A DNA stretch of 64,000 bases from contig CAZOVG010000006.1 in the NCBI GenBank assembly GCA_964583335.1, forward strand, positions 124,001 to 188,000, read 5' to 3'. Positions 16,868 to 25,720 of the stretch are shown here, piece by piece; position 1 is the stretch's first letter, and each line of letters starts with the position of its first letter. Made by a program: the position numbers and the translations under genes. Below the pieces are notes generated by a model, which was not told the DNA's origin, did no database searches, and saw only the letters and a program-made list of their open reading frames with translations. The stretch is from JAGNKE01 sp964583335. GTDB lineage: Bacteria; Pseudomonadota; Alphaproteobacteria; Micavibrionales; Micavibrionaceae.

Positions 16868-17297
16868 TAATAGACGCACAGGAGCGGCTCTTTTTTGCAA
16901 GCCTTTCCTGGCTGTCTTTTTCCTGAGCGTCTTGACCTTCGGCATTTCATCCCTTGCTTCCTCTGCTCATGCGGCCCGATTTTCTGGCGAATATCTTATG
17001 AAAGTTTGCGCGCTTGACCGGAACGGAAACGAGATCGTCGAGGGCGGGAAAATTGCCTGCCAGTCATACATCTCAGCCGTGATTGATTACCACAATTTTC
17101 TGAGAACGCTCGACTCCGCAGGTCCGTCCAGCTTTTGTCTTCCTGATGAAATCTCTCTTAATGAGATTCATCTTGTGGTTCTCTTGTATTTCATGAAAAA
17201 TCAAAAACTTCATAGAAAGTTTATCGCTGCGCCGGGGGTTGAGACGGCTCTTATTGAGGCTTATCCTTGTGGCGGCAAAAAAGCCAAAAAGAAATAG
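16860..17297 (+). CDS. Exported Rap1a/Tai-like protein
   Basis: A signal peptide (MNNNRRTGAALFC..., ending SSAHAA near residue 38) precedes a domain of about 105 residues. The pattern is FSGEYLMKVCAL, ACQSYISAVIDY, FCLPDEISLNEIHLVVLLYFM, ending in EAYPC. The four spaced cysteines and the GxxL-C / C-xxYI-xxV-D / FC-P layout match the Rap1a/Tai domain, first described in immunity proteins of type VI secretion effectors but widespread in proteins without such a role. No effector gene is next to it. A Lys-rich tail ends the protein. It overlaps the previous gene by eight bases. Confidence 0.7.
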   Translation: MNNNRRTGAALFCKPFLAVFFLSVLTFGISSLASSAHAARFSGEYLMKVCALDRNGNEIVEGGKIACQSYISAVIDYHNFLRTLDSAGPSSFCLPDEISLNEIHLVVLLYFMKNQKLHRKFIAAPGVETALIEAYPCGGKKAKKK

Positions 17298-17314
17298 GCG
17301 AACGGAGCAAACAC

Positions 17315-17845
17315 TTGAAAGTGAAGCATGTTATCCGTCTGGAGCGCGATACGCCGGATCATATCCTGCCTATGGATTTTTATAACGTACTGGTTGAGCG
17401 TTTTATCCCGCTTCTGGGATTTTGCTATGTCGTATCGGTTCTTGGCATGGCTTACGACAGGGGTGATTTTCTGTTCTACGGATTTTTGGATAAGACAGCT
17501 TATATCATGTCGCTGTTCGTCCTCGTCTGGATTTCAGTTCCGGCGATCTTGTGGATTTTTCTGCGTGGAAGCATCATGTTCTGCCATATCGCGGAGACGT
17601 GGTACAAAATCATCTCTATTTTGCAGGTCGTTCTGACGACTATGGTCGCCGTTTTGTTTCCAGAGGCAGACGTTTACGGCTTAAAGGTTTTTTTCTTTCT
17701 GGTTCCGGTCGCGTTTCTGCTGATGTATTTTTTTATGGTGCGGGGGCAGCTGCCGTTGCAGGCGGCTTATGCTCTAAGCGTTACGGGTTTGTTGTTTTTG
17801 TTTTACGGGTCGATGATCAATTTCATTTTCGGAGCCGGAGGCTAG
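17315..17845 (+). CDS. Small integral membrane protein of unknown function
   Basis: The protein has four or five hydrophobic segments (around FIPLLGFCYVVSVLGMAY, YIMSLFVLVWISVPAILWIF, IISILQVVLTTMVAVLF, VFFFLVPVAFLLMYFFMV, ALSVTGLLFLFYGSMINFIF) in 176 residues, so it is an inner-membrane protein. The start chosen is TTG 17315, seven bases after GGAG; a longer frame from 17267 overlaps the preceding gene and lacks a ribosome site. It is the last of three closely packed plus-strand genes and runs up to the convergent polyprenyl synthase gene 12 bases away. No family recognised. Confidence 0.7.
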   Translation: MKVKHVIRLERDTPDHILPMDFYNVLVERFIPLLGFCYVVSVLGMAYDRGDFLFYGFLDKTAYIMSLFVLVWISVPAILWIFLRGSIMFCHIAETWYKIISILQVVLTTMVAVLFPEADVYGLKVFFFLVPVAFLLMYFFMVRGQLPLQAAYALSVTGLLFLFYGSMINFIFGAGG

Positions 17846-17857
17846 GGCTTCAAGCCA

Positions 17858-18877
17858 TCAATTGGCCCGCTGAATTACGAAATCCGCCAGTTCAAACAGC
17901 GTTGACCGCATCGGGTGATCGGGCGCCAGGGCCAAGCTGGACTTAGCCTCAACGATCTGGGCTTTTGCCAGTTCCGCGCTTTTTTGCAAGCCGTTGTGAC
18001 GGTTTATCAGGTCAAGCGCGGCTTCAAAGTCACCTTCGGAGATGATTTTATCTCCTACAGTGCGGCGCCAGAATGACCGCTCGGCTTCATTCGCATTTTC
18101 AAGAGCGAAGATGACAGGGGCCGTCATTTTACCCTCCTTGAAATCATCGCCGATGTCCTTGCCCCATTTCTGGGGATCGGCGGAATAATCCAAGATGTCG
18201 TCTACAATCTGGAACGCGTTGCCGATTTTCATGCCGTAGTTGCGCATCGCCAAGCTTTGCTCTTGGCCCGCTTGCGTGAGCACCGGACCGATTTGACAGG
18301 AGGCGGCAAAGAGGGCCGCCGTTTTCGATTCAATGACATCCATATAAGCGGCAAGCGGGGTTTCTATATTATTTGCCGTGGTGAGCTGTTTTACTTCGCC
18401 CTGGGCGATCACAGCCGCCGCATCCGCAAGTATGCCCAATATTTCCAGAGAGTCACTTTCGACCATCAACTGAAAGGATTTTGAGAACAAAAAGTCACCC
18501 ACAAGGACGCTGGCCTTGTTGCCAAAAATCATATTGGCGGCCTTCTGGCCCCGTCTTTCAGCGCTTTCATCAACAACGTCATCGTGGAGGAGGGTGGCCG
18601 TGTGAATAAATTCTACGGCCGCAGCCAGAGGCCAGACCTTTTCCATCGGCGCATTGTAAATGGATGCCCCGGCCAAGGTCAGAAGGGGGCGAATTCTTTT
18701 CCCCCCCGCGGCGATCAGATAGCGGGCCAGTCTGGGAATAAGCGCAACGTCTGATTCCATGCATTTAAGGATACGCGCATTGACCTGCCGCATATCGGAA
18801 TCCAGGACAGCAGATAATTCGTCCAGCGGGCCTGTGCGGCCAGCTTCAGCTTCCTTTTGTGCGGGTTGCCCTTGCAT
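17858..18877 (-). CDS. ispB: Long-chain polyprenyl diphosphate synthase (octaprenyl-type)
   Basis: Builds the side chain of ubiquinone by adding isopentenyl units to farnesyl diphosphate. Both aspartate-rich motifs are present: LLHDDVVDE at about residues 97-104 (first DDxxD) and QIVDDILDY further on (second). The GGKRIRP substrate motif is at residues 58-64, followed by GNKASVLVGDFLF and GEVKQL. The 339-residue length from ATG 18877 fits; the frame extends 18 codons upstream to a TTG that I do not favour. Chain length cannot be read reliably, so the product could have eight to ten units. The symbol denotes the family member of E. coli. Confidence 0.9.
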   Translation of the reverse strand: MQGQPAQKEAEAGRTGPLDELSAVLDSDMRQVNARILKCMESDVALIPRLARYLIAAGGKRIRPLLTLAGASIYNAPMEKVWPLAAAVEFIHTATLLHDDVVDESAERRGQKAANMIFGNKASVLVGDFLFSKSFQLMVESDSLEILGILADAAAVIAQGEVKQLTTANNIETPLAAYMDVIESKTAALFAASCQIGPVLTQAGQEQSLAMRNYGMKIGNAFQIVDDILDYSADPQKWGKDIGDDFKEGKMTAPVIFALENANEAERSFWRRTVGDKIISEGDFEAALDLINRHNGLQKSAELAKAQIVEAKSSLALAPDHPMRSTLFELADFVIQRAN

Positions 18878-18942
18878 ACTGCCTATAAAACAGTTTTTTA
18901 CAGCGTGGGCAAGACAAATCAAGGAAGACAAGCACTTAGAGC

Positions 18943-19650
18943 TTAATTATTGTAGGATGCCGATGTGGCCTTGGCTGCCTTGCCGCTTTTTTTGCTGTGT
19001 TTGGACTCATCGGGTTGTTTCTTTGCGGCCTTCGCCTTCTTATTCTCGATCGTTTGTTTTTGTTCGTTAACGGCTTTAGCTTCGGCTTCAGGCGGATCCT
19101 CAAGTTGTTCGACTTCGGACTTTTTCAGTGACTTCTCTATATCTTCAGGGCGCGCGAAGCTACGGGAGCTCATTTCCGCCTTGTTACGGTTTTTGTACTG
19201 GTCTAGCAGGTTGGTAATATCCTCAGCCGACTCTTCGCCATTATCGGCGGATTCCTCTTCGTCTTCGCTTGCCTCTTCATCTTTTTTTACGGTTCTATTT
19301 TTTTCTTTAGGTGCTTCTTCTTCACCGGATATTTTTTTGTATTGCTTCCATACACGATCTTGCGGTGTTTCGGGCTTATCTGCCGGTTTGACCTCTCCGT
19401 TTGCCTGATGCTCAGGCGTTTCGGCAGGTGGCGTCTCCGCGCTCGGCTTAACCCCGGGCTGATTCTTTTTGACCATTTCACGCAGCTTTTTAATCTCTTC
19501 TTCATTGCCGAAGGATTTGGACTGCATCCCTTTGCTTTCCGTTTTTTTGGGTATGGGAAAATCCATTTGCGCATATGCGCCCGAGGACAGAGCTATCGTG
19601 CTGAAAAGGGCTATGGCCGCAGCCTTTACAATTCTGTTGAACATGGGCAT
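18943..19650 (-). CDS. Exported, highly charged low-complexity protein
   Basis: A signal peptide (MPMFNRIVKAAAIALFSTIALSSGAYA) is followed by about 205 residues dominated by Glu, Lys, Ser and Pro with almost no hydrophobic core, for example EEEAPKEKNRTVKKDEEA. The mature protein is therefore probably disordered or coiled and periplasmic. A short conserved-looking segment DITNLLDQYKNRNKAEMSS may be the only folded part. It reads in the same direction as the polyprenyl synthase gene, 65 bases upstream of it. No family recognised; the role is unknown. Confidence 0.7.
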   Translation of the reverse strand: MPMFNRIVKAAAIALFSTIALSSGAYAQMDFPIPKKTESKGMQSKSFGNEEEIKKLREMVKKNQPGVKPSAETPPAETPEHQANGEVKPADKPETPQDRVWKQYKKISGEEEAPKEKNRTVKKDEEASEDEEESADNGEESAEDITNLLDQYKNRNKAEMSSRSFARPEDIEKSLKKSEVEQLEDPPEAEAKAVNEQKQTIENKKAKAAKKQPDESKHSKKSGKAAKATSASYNN

Positions 19651-19704
19651 AAACTCTTACACGTTTGAGGAGCCGACTCTGATATTTCTACGGCCAAGCA
19701 TAAG

Positions 19705-20247
19705 ATGAACACCGGAAAACCGCAAGAAAGTCCCTGTCTTATCCGTCCGTTGTCCTCTCCGGGGGACGTGGCTGCGTTCTGGCGTGTGATCGAGGAGGGG
19801 GGGCTTTCCGGGGACCGTGAGTATTACGAGCGGTGCCTGCAACGCCGGGAAGGGGGAGATCTGGACATTATTCTGGCCTTTCTGGCCGGAAGCGGCGATC
19901 CGGCGGGGTTTTGCCTTCTAAACTGGCAGCCTAAATACGCCCTTTTCAAAAAGCTCGGGATTCCGGAAATTCAGGACCTGAACGTGCTGCGCGAGCATCG
20001 GCGGCATGGAATCGGCCGGGCGATCATCGAATATTGCGAAGCCCTCGCTCGTGAGAAGGGCGCCGAGGATATGGGGATCGGAGTCGGGCTCGACAGCCGG
20101 TTCGGCGCGGCCCAGCGGCTTTACGTGAGGATGGGTTATATCCCCGACGGCAGCGGGGTCAGCTATGACCGGAAGCAGATCGCCTGCGGGGAAATGCGGC
20201 CCGTCGATGAAAATCTGTGCCTAATGATGACCAAACCCCTTTTTTAG
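19705..20247 (+). CDS. GNAT family N-acetyltransferase
   Basis: Acetyl-CoA-dependent transferase fold. The acetyl-CoA-binding motif is LNVLREHRRHGIGRAIIEYCEALAREKG (about residues 92-120), with the R/Q-x-x-G-x-G/A loop as RHGIGRA. It is followed by GIGVGLDSRFGAAQRLYVRMGYIPDG, the typical motif B region. The substrate cannot be told from the sequence. The 180-residue length is normal. It is divergent from the charged exported protein, with only 54 bases between the starts. Confidence 0.88.
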   Translation: MNTGKPQESPCLIRPLSSPGDVAAFWRVIEEGGLSGDREYYERCLQRREGGDLDIILAFLAGSGDPAGFCLLNWQPKYALFKKLGIPEIQDLNVLREHRRHGIGRAIIEYCEALAREKGAEDMGIGVGLDSRFGAAQRLYVRMGYIPDGSGVSYDRKQIACGEMRPVDENLCLMMTKPLF

Positions 20248-20352
20248 GCGGGTTTGTGGCACGTTTATTGAATTAATCCCTTCCTCTTATGAAAGCAAAT
20301 ATGTTACACCGTGTGCGAAATTCCTGATCGTTAACAGGTAAGGAGAGTTTTA

Positions 20353-23064
20353 ATGACTAAGTGGGTATACAGCTTCGGAAAAGACAAAAATGAAGGCGAC
20401 CGCACCATGCGGAACCTTCTGGGCGGAAAGGGCTGCAATCTGGCCGAAATGGCCTCTCTGGGCCTGCCTGTCCCTCCGGGCTTTACGATCACCACCGAGG
20501 TCTGCACCTATTATTACGACAATAAGCGTACGTATCCCTCCGAGCTCAAGACTCAGGTCGAGGATGCCCTGAAAACGATTGAACAATCTGTCGGCATGGG
20601 GTTCGGCGATGCCGCCAATCCGCTGCTGGTCTCCGTTCGTTCGGGCGCCCGCGTCTCGATGCCGGGCATGATGGATACGGTTCTTAACCTCGGTCTTAAC
20701 GAGCAGACCGTCGCCGGATTGGCCAAGAAATCGGGCAACGAGCGTTTCGCGTGGGATTCCTACCGCCGGTTCATCCAGATGTACAGCAATGTGGTTCTGG
20801 ACTGTGACCACCATGATTTCGAAGATATCATGGATACGTACAAGCGCGATAACGGGGTCTATCAGGACACGGATATCACGGCCGACGGGTGGAAGGAGAT
20901 CGTCTCCCAGTACAAGGCGCTGGTTCTGGAAGAAAAGGGCAAGCCTTTCCCCTCCGACCCTTACGAGCAGCTTTGGGGCGCGATCGGGGCGGTGTTCCAG
21001 TCCTGGATGGTGCCGCGCGCGGTGACGTACAGAAAGATTCACGATATTCCCGAAACATGGGGAACGGCCGTCAACGTTCAAGCGATGGTGTTCGGCAATA
21101 TGGGCGACGACTGCGCGACCGGCGTGGCGTTCACCCGCGATCCGTCCACGGGCGAAAACTATTTCTACGGCGAATATCTTGTCAACGCGCAGGGCGAGGA
21201 CGTCGTCGCCGGGATCCGTACGCCGCAGTCCCTGACCAAATACGGGCGTGAGAAGGAGGGCAGCACGCTGGCCTCCATGGAAGAGTGCATGCCCAAAGTC
21301 TTCAAACAGCTTTGCGACTTGCGCGACAAGCTCGAGCGGCATTACCGCGAAGTGCAGGACATCGAGTTCACCGTGCAGACCGGGCAGCTTTACATGCTTC
21401 AGACCCGCACCGGGAAGCGGACCGCCGCCGCCGCGCTCAAGATTGCCGTGGATATGGTCAATGAGGGGCTGATCACCGAGGAAGAGGCGCTTTTGCGGGT
21501 TGATCCCGAGTCGCTTGACCAGTTGCTTCATCCCACGATTGATCCGAAAGCGGAGAAAAAAGTCATCACACGCGGTCTTCCGGCTTCGCCCGGCGCGGCT
21601 TCGGGCCGTGTCGTGTTTCTGGCCGACGAGGCCGTCAGCAAGGCCCATGAAGGCGAGAAGGTCATTCTCTGTCGTCAGGAAACCAGCCCCGAGGACATTC
21701 ACGGGATGCACGCCGCGCAAGGTATCGTGACTTCGCGCGGGGGCATGACCTCCCACGCCGCCGTTGTGGCGCGCGGGATGGGTAAGCCGTGCGTTGCCGG
21801 AGCGGGCGAACTTTACATCGACATTCAAAACCGGATCATCCGCAAGGGCGATATCGAAATCCGCGAAGGCGACACGATCACCATCGACGGTTCTTCGGGC
21901 GAAGTCATTCTTGGCGCGGTCAAGACGATCCAGCCCGAGCTTTCCGACGACTTCAAGGTTCTGATGGGTTGGGCCGACTCGCGCCGCCGGATGGCTGTCC
22001 GCGCCAACGCGGAAACGCCGCTTGACGCCCAGACCGCCCGCGATTTCGGGGCGGAGGGGATCGGGCTTTGCCGGACGGAGCATATGTTCTTTGACGCCGA
22101 CCGGATCCAAAACGTGCGCGAGATGATCTTCGCTTCCGACGAGGAAAGCCGCCGAGAGGCGCTGGCCAAGCTGCTTCCCGAGCAGCGTTCGGATTTCGTG
22201 AAGCTGTTCACGATCATGAAGGGGCTGCCGATCACGGTGCGCCTGCTCGATCCGCCGCTGCACGAGTTTCTGCCGCATGACGAGGCTGATATCAAGGCGT
22301 TTGCCAAAGCCGCCAAGCTGGACGTGGACGATGTGATGCAGCGTCTTTCGGAGCTTAAGGAGACCAATCCGATGCTCGGCCATCGCGGCTGCCGCCTCGG
22401 TATCACCTACCCGGAAATTTACGAGATGCAGGCGCGGGCGATTTTCGAGGCCGCTGTCGAGGCGTCGAAGAAAGCCGGGGCGAACGTCATGCCCGAGATC
22501 ATGATCCCGCTGGTTTCCACACGCAAGGAATTGGCGCTCATGCGCGAGGTCGTGGAGCAAGCTGCGCGAGACGTTTTCGAGGAAAAAGGCGCCAAGCTGG
22601 ATTACATCGTCGGAACGATGATCGAGCTGCCGCGCGCGGCGCTGACCGCCGATGAAATTGCTTTGTCAGCGGACTTCTTCAGCTTCGGGACGAACGATTT
22701 GACGCAGACCACGCTCGGCATGAGCCGGGACGACGCCGCGAACTTCCTTCCGGCCTATACCGAGAAGGGGATCTTCGAGCGCGATCCGTTCGTGTCCATC
22801 GACCAGCAGGGCGTGGGCGCCCTCGTCGAGATCGCGAAGGAGCGGGGGCGGAACACCAACCCCACCTTGAAGCTCGGCATTTGCGGCGAGCATGGCGGAG
22901 ACCCTGCTTCCATCGCGTTCTGCGAAAAGGTTGGGCTGGATTACGTGTCCTGTTCGCCTTACCGCGTGCCGATTGCGCGTCTGGCGGCCTCGCAGGCAGC
23001 GATTCGCCTGGGAAACCAAAAAACCGTAAAACTTGAACCCAAAGCAGCGGCCAAGAAGGCTTAG
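20353..23064 (+). CDS. ppdK: Pyruvate, phosphate dikinase
   Basis: Interconverts pyruvate, ATP and phosphate with phosphoenolpyruvate, AMP and pyrophosphate. The N-terminal ATP-grasp half begins WVYSFGKDKNEGD and contains GGKGCNLAEMASLGLPVPPGF. The swivelling phosphohistidine domain has GGMTSHAAVVARGMG at about residue 460, with the catalytic His in TSHAA. The C-terminal TIM barrel includes GLCRTEHMFF and the LGICGEHGGDP catalytic-Cys loop near residue 840. At 903 aa it is a little longer than the usual 880-890. The start has a strong AAGGAG eight bases upstream. Reversible enzyme; gluconeogenic use is likely in a cell with a pdh complex. Confidence 0.97.
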   Translation: MTKWVYSFGKDKNEGDRTMRNLLGGKGCNLAEMASLGLPVPPGFTITTEVCTYYYDNKRTYPSELKTQVEDALKTIEQSVGMGFGDAANPLLVSVRSGARVSMPGMMDTVLNLGLNEQTVAGLAKKSGNERFAWDSYRRFIQMYSNVVLDCDHHDFEDIMDTYKRDNGVYQDTDITADGWKEIVSQYKALVLEEKGKPFPSDPYEQLWGAIGAVFQSWMVPRAVTYRKIHDIPETWGTAVNVQAMVFGNMGDDCATGVAFTRDPSTGENYFYGEYLVNAQGEDVVAGIRTPQSLTKYGREKEGSTLASMEECMPKVFKQLCDLRDKLERHYREVQDIEFTVQTGQLYMLQTRTGKRTAAAALKIAVDMVNEGLITEEEALLRVDPESLDQLLHPTIDPKAEKKVITRGLPASPGAASGRVVFLADEAVSKAHEGEKVILCRQETSPEDIHGMHAAQGIVTSRGGMTSHAAVVARGMGKPCVAGAGELYIDIQNRIIRKGDIEIREGDTITIDGSSGEVILGAVKTIQPELSDDFKVLMGWADSRRRMAVRANAETPLDAQTARDFGAEGIGLCRTEHMFFDADRIQNVREMIFASDEESRREALAKLLPEQRSDFVKLFTIMKGLPITVRLLDPPLHEFLPHDEADIKAFAKAAKLDVDDVMQRLSELKETNPMLGHRGCRLGITYPEIYEMQARAIFEAAVEASKKAGANVMPEIMIPLVSTRKELALMREVVEQAARDVFEEKGAKLDYIVGTMIELPRAALTADEIALSADFFSFGTNDLTQTTLGMSRDDAANFLPAYTEKGIFERDPFVSIDQQGVGALVEIAKERGRNTNPTLKLGICGEHGGDPASIAFCEKVGLDYVSCSPYRVPIARLAASQAAIRLGNQKTVKLEPKAAAKKA

Positions 23065-23101
23065 GGCCTTTTTAGCTTTATCTCTGTTTGGCGTTTTGTG
23101 G

Positions 23102-23107
23102 TATAAT
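23102..23107 (+). promoter_or_regulatory. Candidate -10 box upstream of the exported Cys-rich protein
   Basis: A consensus TATAAT stands 40 bases before the GTG start at 23147, in the short gap after ppdK. No good -35 is seen at 16-18 bases, so the call is tentative. Confidence 0.3.
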
Positions 23108-23146
23108 CGGCCATGCTCTCTTGTGTATTTGCGATGGAGGCCTTTC

Positions 23147-23830
23147 GTGAACCGCTATGAATTTTTTTCCGGGTTTCTGTTGCTTTTTTTCCTGTTCGTT
23201 GCTTTTGCCTCTGCGCCAGCGGCCATGGATGAGGGATATGGGCAAACGGATGAGCCTGCGCCCGTGCCGGTTCAGAAGCAAATTCCTGTAATCGATGAAA
23301 CTGCTGAAGTTCCGTCTGTTGACGATATTATGGATCATTGCGCACGCTTGTCTGAAATCGACGTACCGAAAAAGGGTTGTAATTGTCTTTTTGAAGCGTA
23401 CGACACCATGCTTAGCTCTCAGGAAACAAAAAACGAGCGAATTTACGAGGACTGGAAGCGAACGCTTGATCAGGCTGAAAAGAAGATTTTAGAGAATAGT
23501 GAGCCATCCTTGTTGATGAGCACACAGAATTTCTGTGAGCAGTATTACGGCAACCCCGACCATGTCGAGATTGCCTCCAATGTTGGCACGCGCGATAAGG
23601 CTGTCATGACTCCCAAGTTTAGCAACAAAGAGGAGCATACAGCGTTCACGAACGCTAAACTGGAGCTTTATCGAGCGACTGGAGGAACGAGCGATTTATA
23701 TTGCCGGGCCTTTTTTGAGGTTCGTGTTTATGAGCGTCTTAAAAAGAGGAACCCTCTGGCTGGCCTGAGTGTCGCGCAAGCCTATGAAAAATTGAGCCGT
23801 TCCAGCTTTTGCTACGCTCGCCTCAGATAG
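23147..23830 (+). CDS. Exported Cys-containing protein of unknown function
   Basis: Starts at GTG 23147 with GGAGG six bases upstream; a longer frame from 23033 overlaps ppdK and is rejected. An N-terminal hydrophobic segment (residues 7-25, ending FASAPAAM) acts as a signal peptide. The mature part carries six cysteines in C-x and C-N-C arrangements (DHCARLSEI, KKGCNCLFEAY, NFCEQYYG, YCRAFFE, FCYARL), consistent with disulfides in the periplasm. The C-terminal half is helical. Only ygfZ, convergent, is nearby. No family recognised. Confidence 0.75.
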   Translation: MNRYEFFSGFLLLFFLFVAFASAPAAMDEGYGQTDEPAPVPVQKQIPVIDETAEVPSVDDIMDHCARLSEIDVPKKGCNCLFEAYDTMLSSQETKNERIYEDWKRTLDQAEKKILENSEPSLLMSTQNFCEQYYGNPDHVEIASNVGTRDKAVMTPKFSNKEEHTAFTNAKLELYRATGGTSDLYCRAFFEVRVYERLKKRNPLAGLSVAQAYEKLSRSSFCYARLR

Positions 23831-23848
23831 GGCTATAAGCATATTTCC

Positions 23849-24658
23849 TTAGAGAACAATTTTTATTCCCGTCAGGCCGGATTCCGTTTTTAAGGCTTCT
23901 CCGGCAAAGTCTTTTTTGATCAGCGCTAACCCGATATCGCCGCAAGACGAGCCCATCTCGCCGACCAGCTTGCCGTCCGCTCCGTAAAGTGCAGCCCCCA
24001 GCTCGGGCAGATTTGCGCCTGAAAGCTTCCGCAGATGCTTTTTTGCTAGCCCACGGTAATGCATGCGGGCCGTCAGTTCTTGACCCAGATAGCAACCCTT
24101 ATCGAAGGATACGGCATTCAGTCGATCAAGCCCAAATTCCAATAGCGTTGCGCGTTCGGGCAGCATGTCGCGGCTTCCGTCTGGAACTAATAGGTTTATC
24201 CGGTGCCTGTCCCATTCAGAAAATGGGGCTTGTGATATATTTTCGGGCTTCTCGGATGTTCGAGACCCCATATCCGTATGGCGCGGGTCGCGCAGCCCCG
24301 GAGCATCTGGGGCCGCGATGATTGCGAAGACTTCGGTGTTCTGCTGACATTGGATATCAATTTGCGCCCGGAGCTTGTAAACGCTCAGGATTTTGGCGAG
24401 GTGATTTGCTCGGTCGCCACCTTCGCAATCCAGAACGAACGCATCCTCCTGTCTCGAAATGAAAAAATCATGGAGAAACTTTCCGTTGGGAGTAAGCAGG
24501 CATGAATAGAGCAGGGGATTCGCGGGTCCCAGCGCGTTTAGATCTGCGGTGATCAGGCCTTGGAGAAATTCCAGCGCCGTGGGTCCGGAAATGGTGATCC
24601 GGCCCCGGTTTTCCAGTTTTGCGAAAAAGCCTTGCTGTGTCATTATCTGCCCTGTCAT
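23849..24658 (-). CDS. ygfZ: YgfZ/GcvT-fold folate-binding protein (iron-sulfur maturation)
   Basis: YgfZ is a tetrahydrofolate-binding protein that helps iron-sulfur cluster enzymes. The diagnostic motif KGCYLGQE is at about residue 192 with LTARMHYRG after it, and the N-terminal GCVT-like region contains ISGPTALEFLQGLITADL. The 269-residue length is slightly short for the family but complete. The first ATG at 24658 overlaps the start codon of the divergent GT9 gene; a second ATG at 24643 has a better ribosome site (AGGGCAG) and may be the real start (264 aa). Both are compatible with the family. Confidence 0.88.
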   Translation of the reverse strand: MTGQIMTQQGFFAKLENRGRITISGPTALEFLQGLITADLNALGPANPLLYSCLLTPNGKFLHDFFISRQEDAFVLDCEGGDRANHLAKILSVYKLRAQIDIQCQQNTEVFAIIAAPDAPGLRDPRHTDMGSRTSEKPENISQAPFSEWDRHRINLLVPDGSRDMLPERATLLEFGLDRLNAVSFDKGCYLGQELTARMHYRGLAKKHLRKLSGANLPELGAALYGADGKLVGEMGSSCGDIGLALIKKDFAGEALKTESGLTGIKIVL

Positions 24659-25628
24659 GAGGGATAAGACGGATCATAAGCATATTTTGTTGATTACATC
24701 CAGCCGGATCGGCGATGCCGTTTTGTCTTCGGGCCTGCTGCATCATATCGAGCGAACCCTTCCCGATGCGCGGGTTACGATTGCCTGCGGGCCTTTGGTG
24801 ACATCGTTGTTCGAGGGATATCCGCAATTACAGGAAATTGTTCCTCTCAGGAAGCAAAAATTCAACGGGCATTGGCTGGCTCTCTGGAAAAAGACCGCGA
24901 TGCGCCGCTGGTATGCAGTTGTTGACCTGCGGAACTCGGCTGTCTCGCGGCTTGTTTTCTCGCAGCGTCGTTATATTTTTGGACCTTCGGTCGATTCGTC
25001 ACGCCATAAAGTCGAGCAGGCCGCGAACCTTATGAGGCTGGATTATGTTCCGTTTCCCAAGCTTTGGCCTAGCGAGGCTCAGCGTTTGAAGGCTAGCGCT
25101 TTGATCCCCGAGGGGCGGGGCCAAGTTCTGGGCGTTGGGCCGACAGCCAATTGGATCGGCAAGACGTGGCCGGTGGAGCGTTTTGTCGAGACGGTTCATT
25201 GGATGATCGCTGCGGGCGGCGTTATGGCGGGCGCACGAGTGGCGGTTTTTGCCGCACCGGGCGAGGAGCACCAAGCGCGCATTCTTCTTCAGAGTTTGCC
25301 TGAGGATCAGCAACTCGATCTGATCGCCAAGACGGACCCGGGGACGGCGGCGGCGGCGCTGTCTATGTGCTCTTTTTATTTAGGAAACGATTCGGGACTG
25401 ATGCATTGTGCCGCAGCGGCGGGGGTGCCAACGCTCGGCTTGTTTGGGCCAAGCTATCCGCATCTTTACAGGCCGTGGGGGGAACGTTGCGCTTACGTTG
25501 CAACTCCGCAGAGCTTCGATGAGTTGACGGCGTTCGAAGGCTACAGCCCTCAAACCACAGCTAGTCTTATGGGTGGCCTCACTGTCGAGGCTGTAAAAGC
25601 CAAAGTTATGGAGATGCTCGGCCAGTAA
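24657..25628 (+). CDS. Glycosyltransferase family 9 (heptosyltransferase-like)
   Basis: GT9 enzymes transfer heptose to lipopolysaccharide core. The N-terminal Rossmann part reads HILLITSSRIGDAVLSSGLLHHIE (residues 8-31), and the C-terminal donor-binding region has GVGPTANWIGKTWPVERF and SFYLGNDSGLMHCAAAAGVPTLGLFGPS, the classic nucleotide-sugar-binding sequence. The 323-residue length from ATG 24657 is normal; the longer frame upstream lies in ygfZ. Together with kdsA it fits an LPS-making cell. Its acceptor is not predictable. Confidence 0.88.
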   Translation: MRDKTDHKHILLITSSRIGDAVLSSGLLHHIERTLPDARVTIACGPLVTSLFEGYPQLQEIVPLRKQKFNGHWLALWKKTAMRRWYAVVDLRNSAVSRLVFSQRRYIFGPSVDSSRHKVEQAANLMRLDYVPFPKLWPSEAQRLKASALIPEGRGQVLGVGPTANWIGKTWPVERFVETVHWMIAAGGVMAGARVAVFAAPGEEHQARILLQSLPEDQQLDLIAKTDPGTAAAALSMCSFYLGNDSGLMHCAAAAGVPTLGLFGPSYPHLYRPWGERCAYVATPQSFDELTAFEGYSPQTTASLMGGLTVEAVKAKVMEMLGQ

Positions 25629-25666
25629 CGCCGAGCGTACGATTGCCAAAAGAGCCTCAAAATAAA

Positions 25667-25694
25667 ACCGACCTGATTTTTCAATCAGGCCGGT
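25667..25694. terminator. Bidirectional terminator after the GT9 gene
   Basis: The arms ACCG-A-CCTGATT and AATCAGG-C-CGGT give an 11-base-pair stem with one mismatch and a four-base loop. It is followed on the plus strand by TCGTATTCTTTT and on the minus strand by TTTTATTTT. It lies between the GT9 gene and the convergent exported protein. Confidence 0.75.
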
Positions 25695-25720
25695 TCGTAT
25701 TCTTTTGAATGTCTGAGAAG

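Noticed and set aside
20350..22560. Long minus-strand open frame (736 codons) across ppdK
   Set aside because: It runs antisense to the strongly conserved ppdK and has no family resemblance; high GC gives long open frames on the other strand.
23056..23074. Short hairpin AAGGC-TTAGG-GCCTT with T run at the ppdK stop
   Set aside because: Only five base pairs and overlapping the stop codon; too weak to call a terminator.
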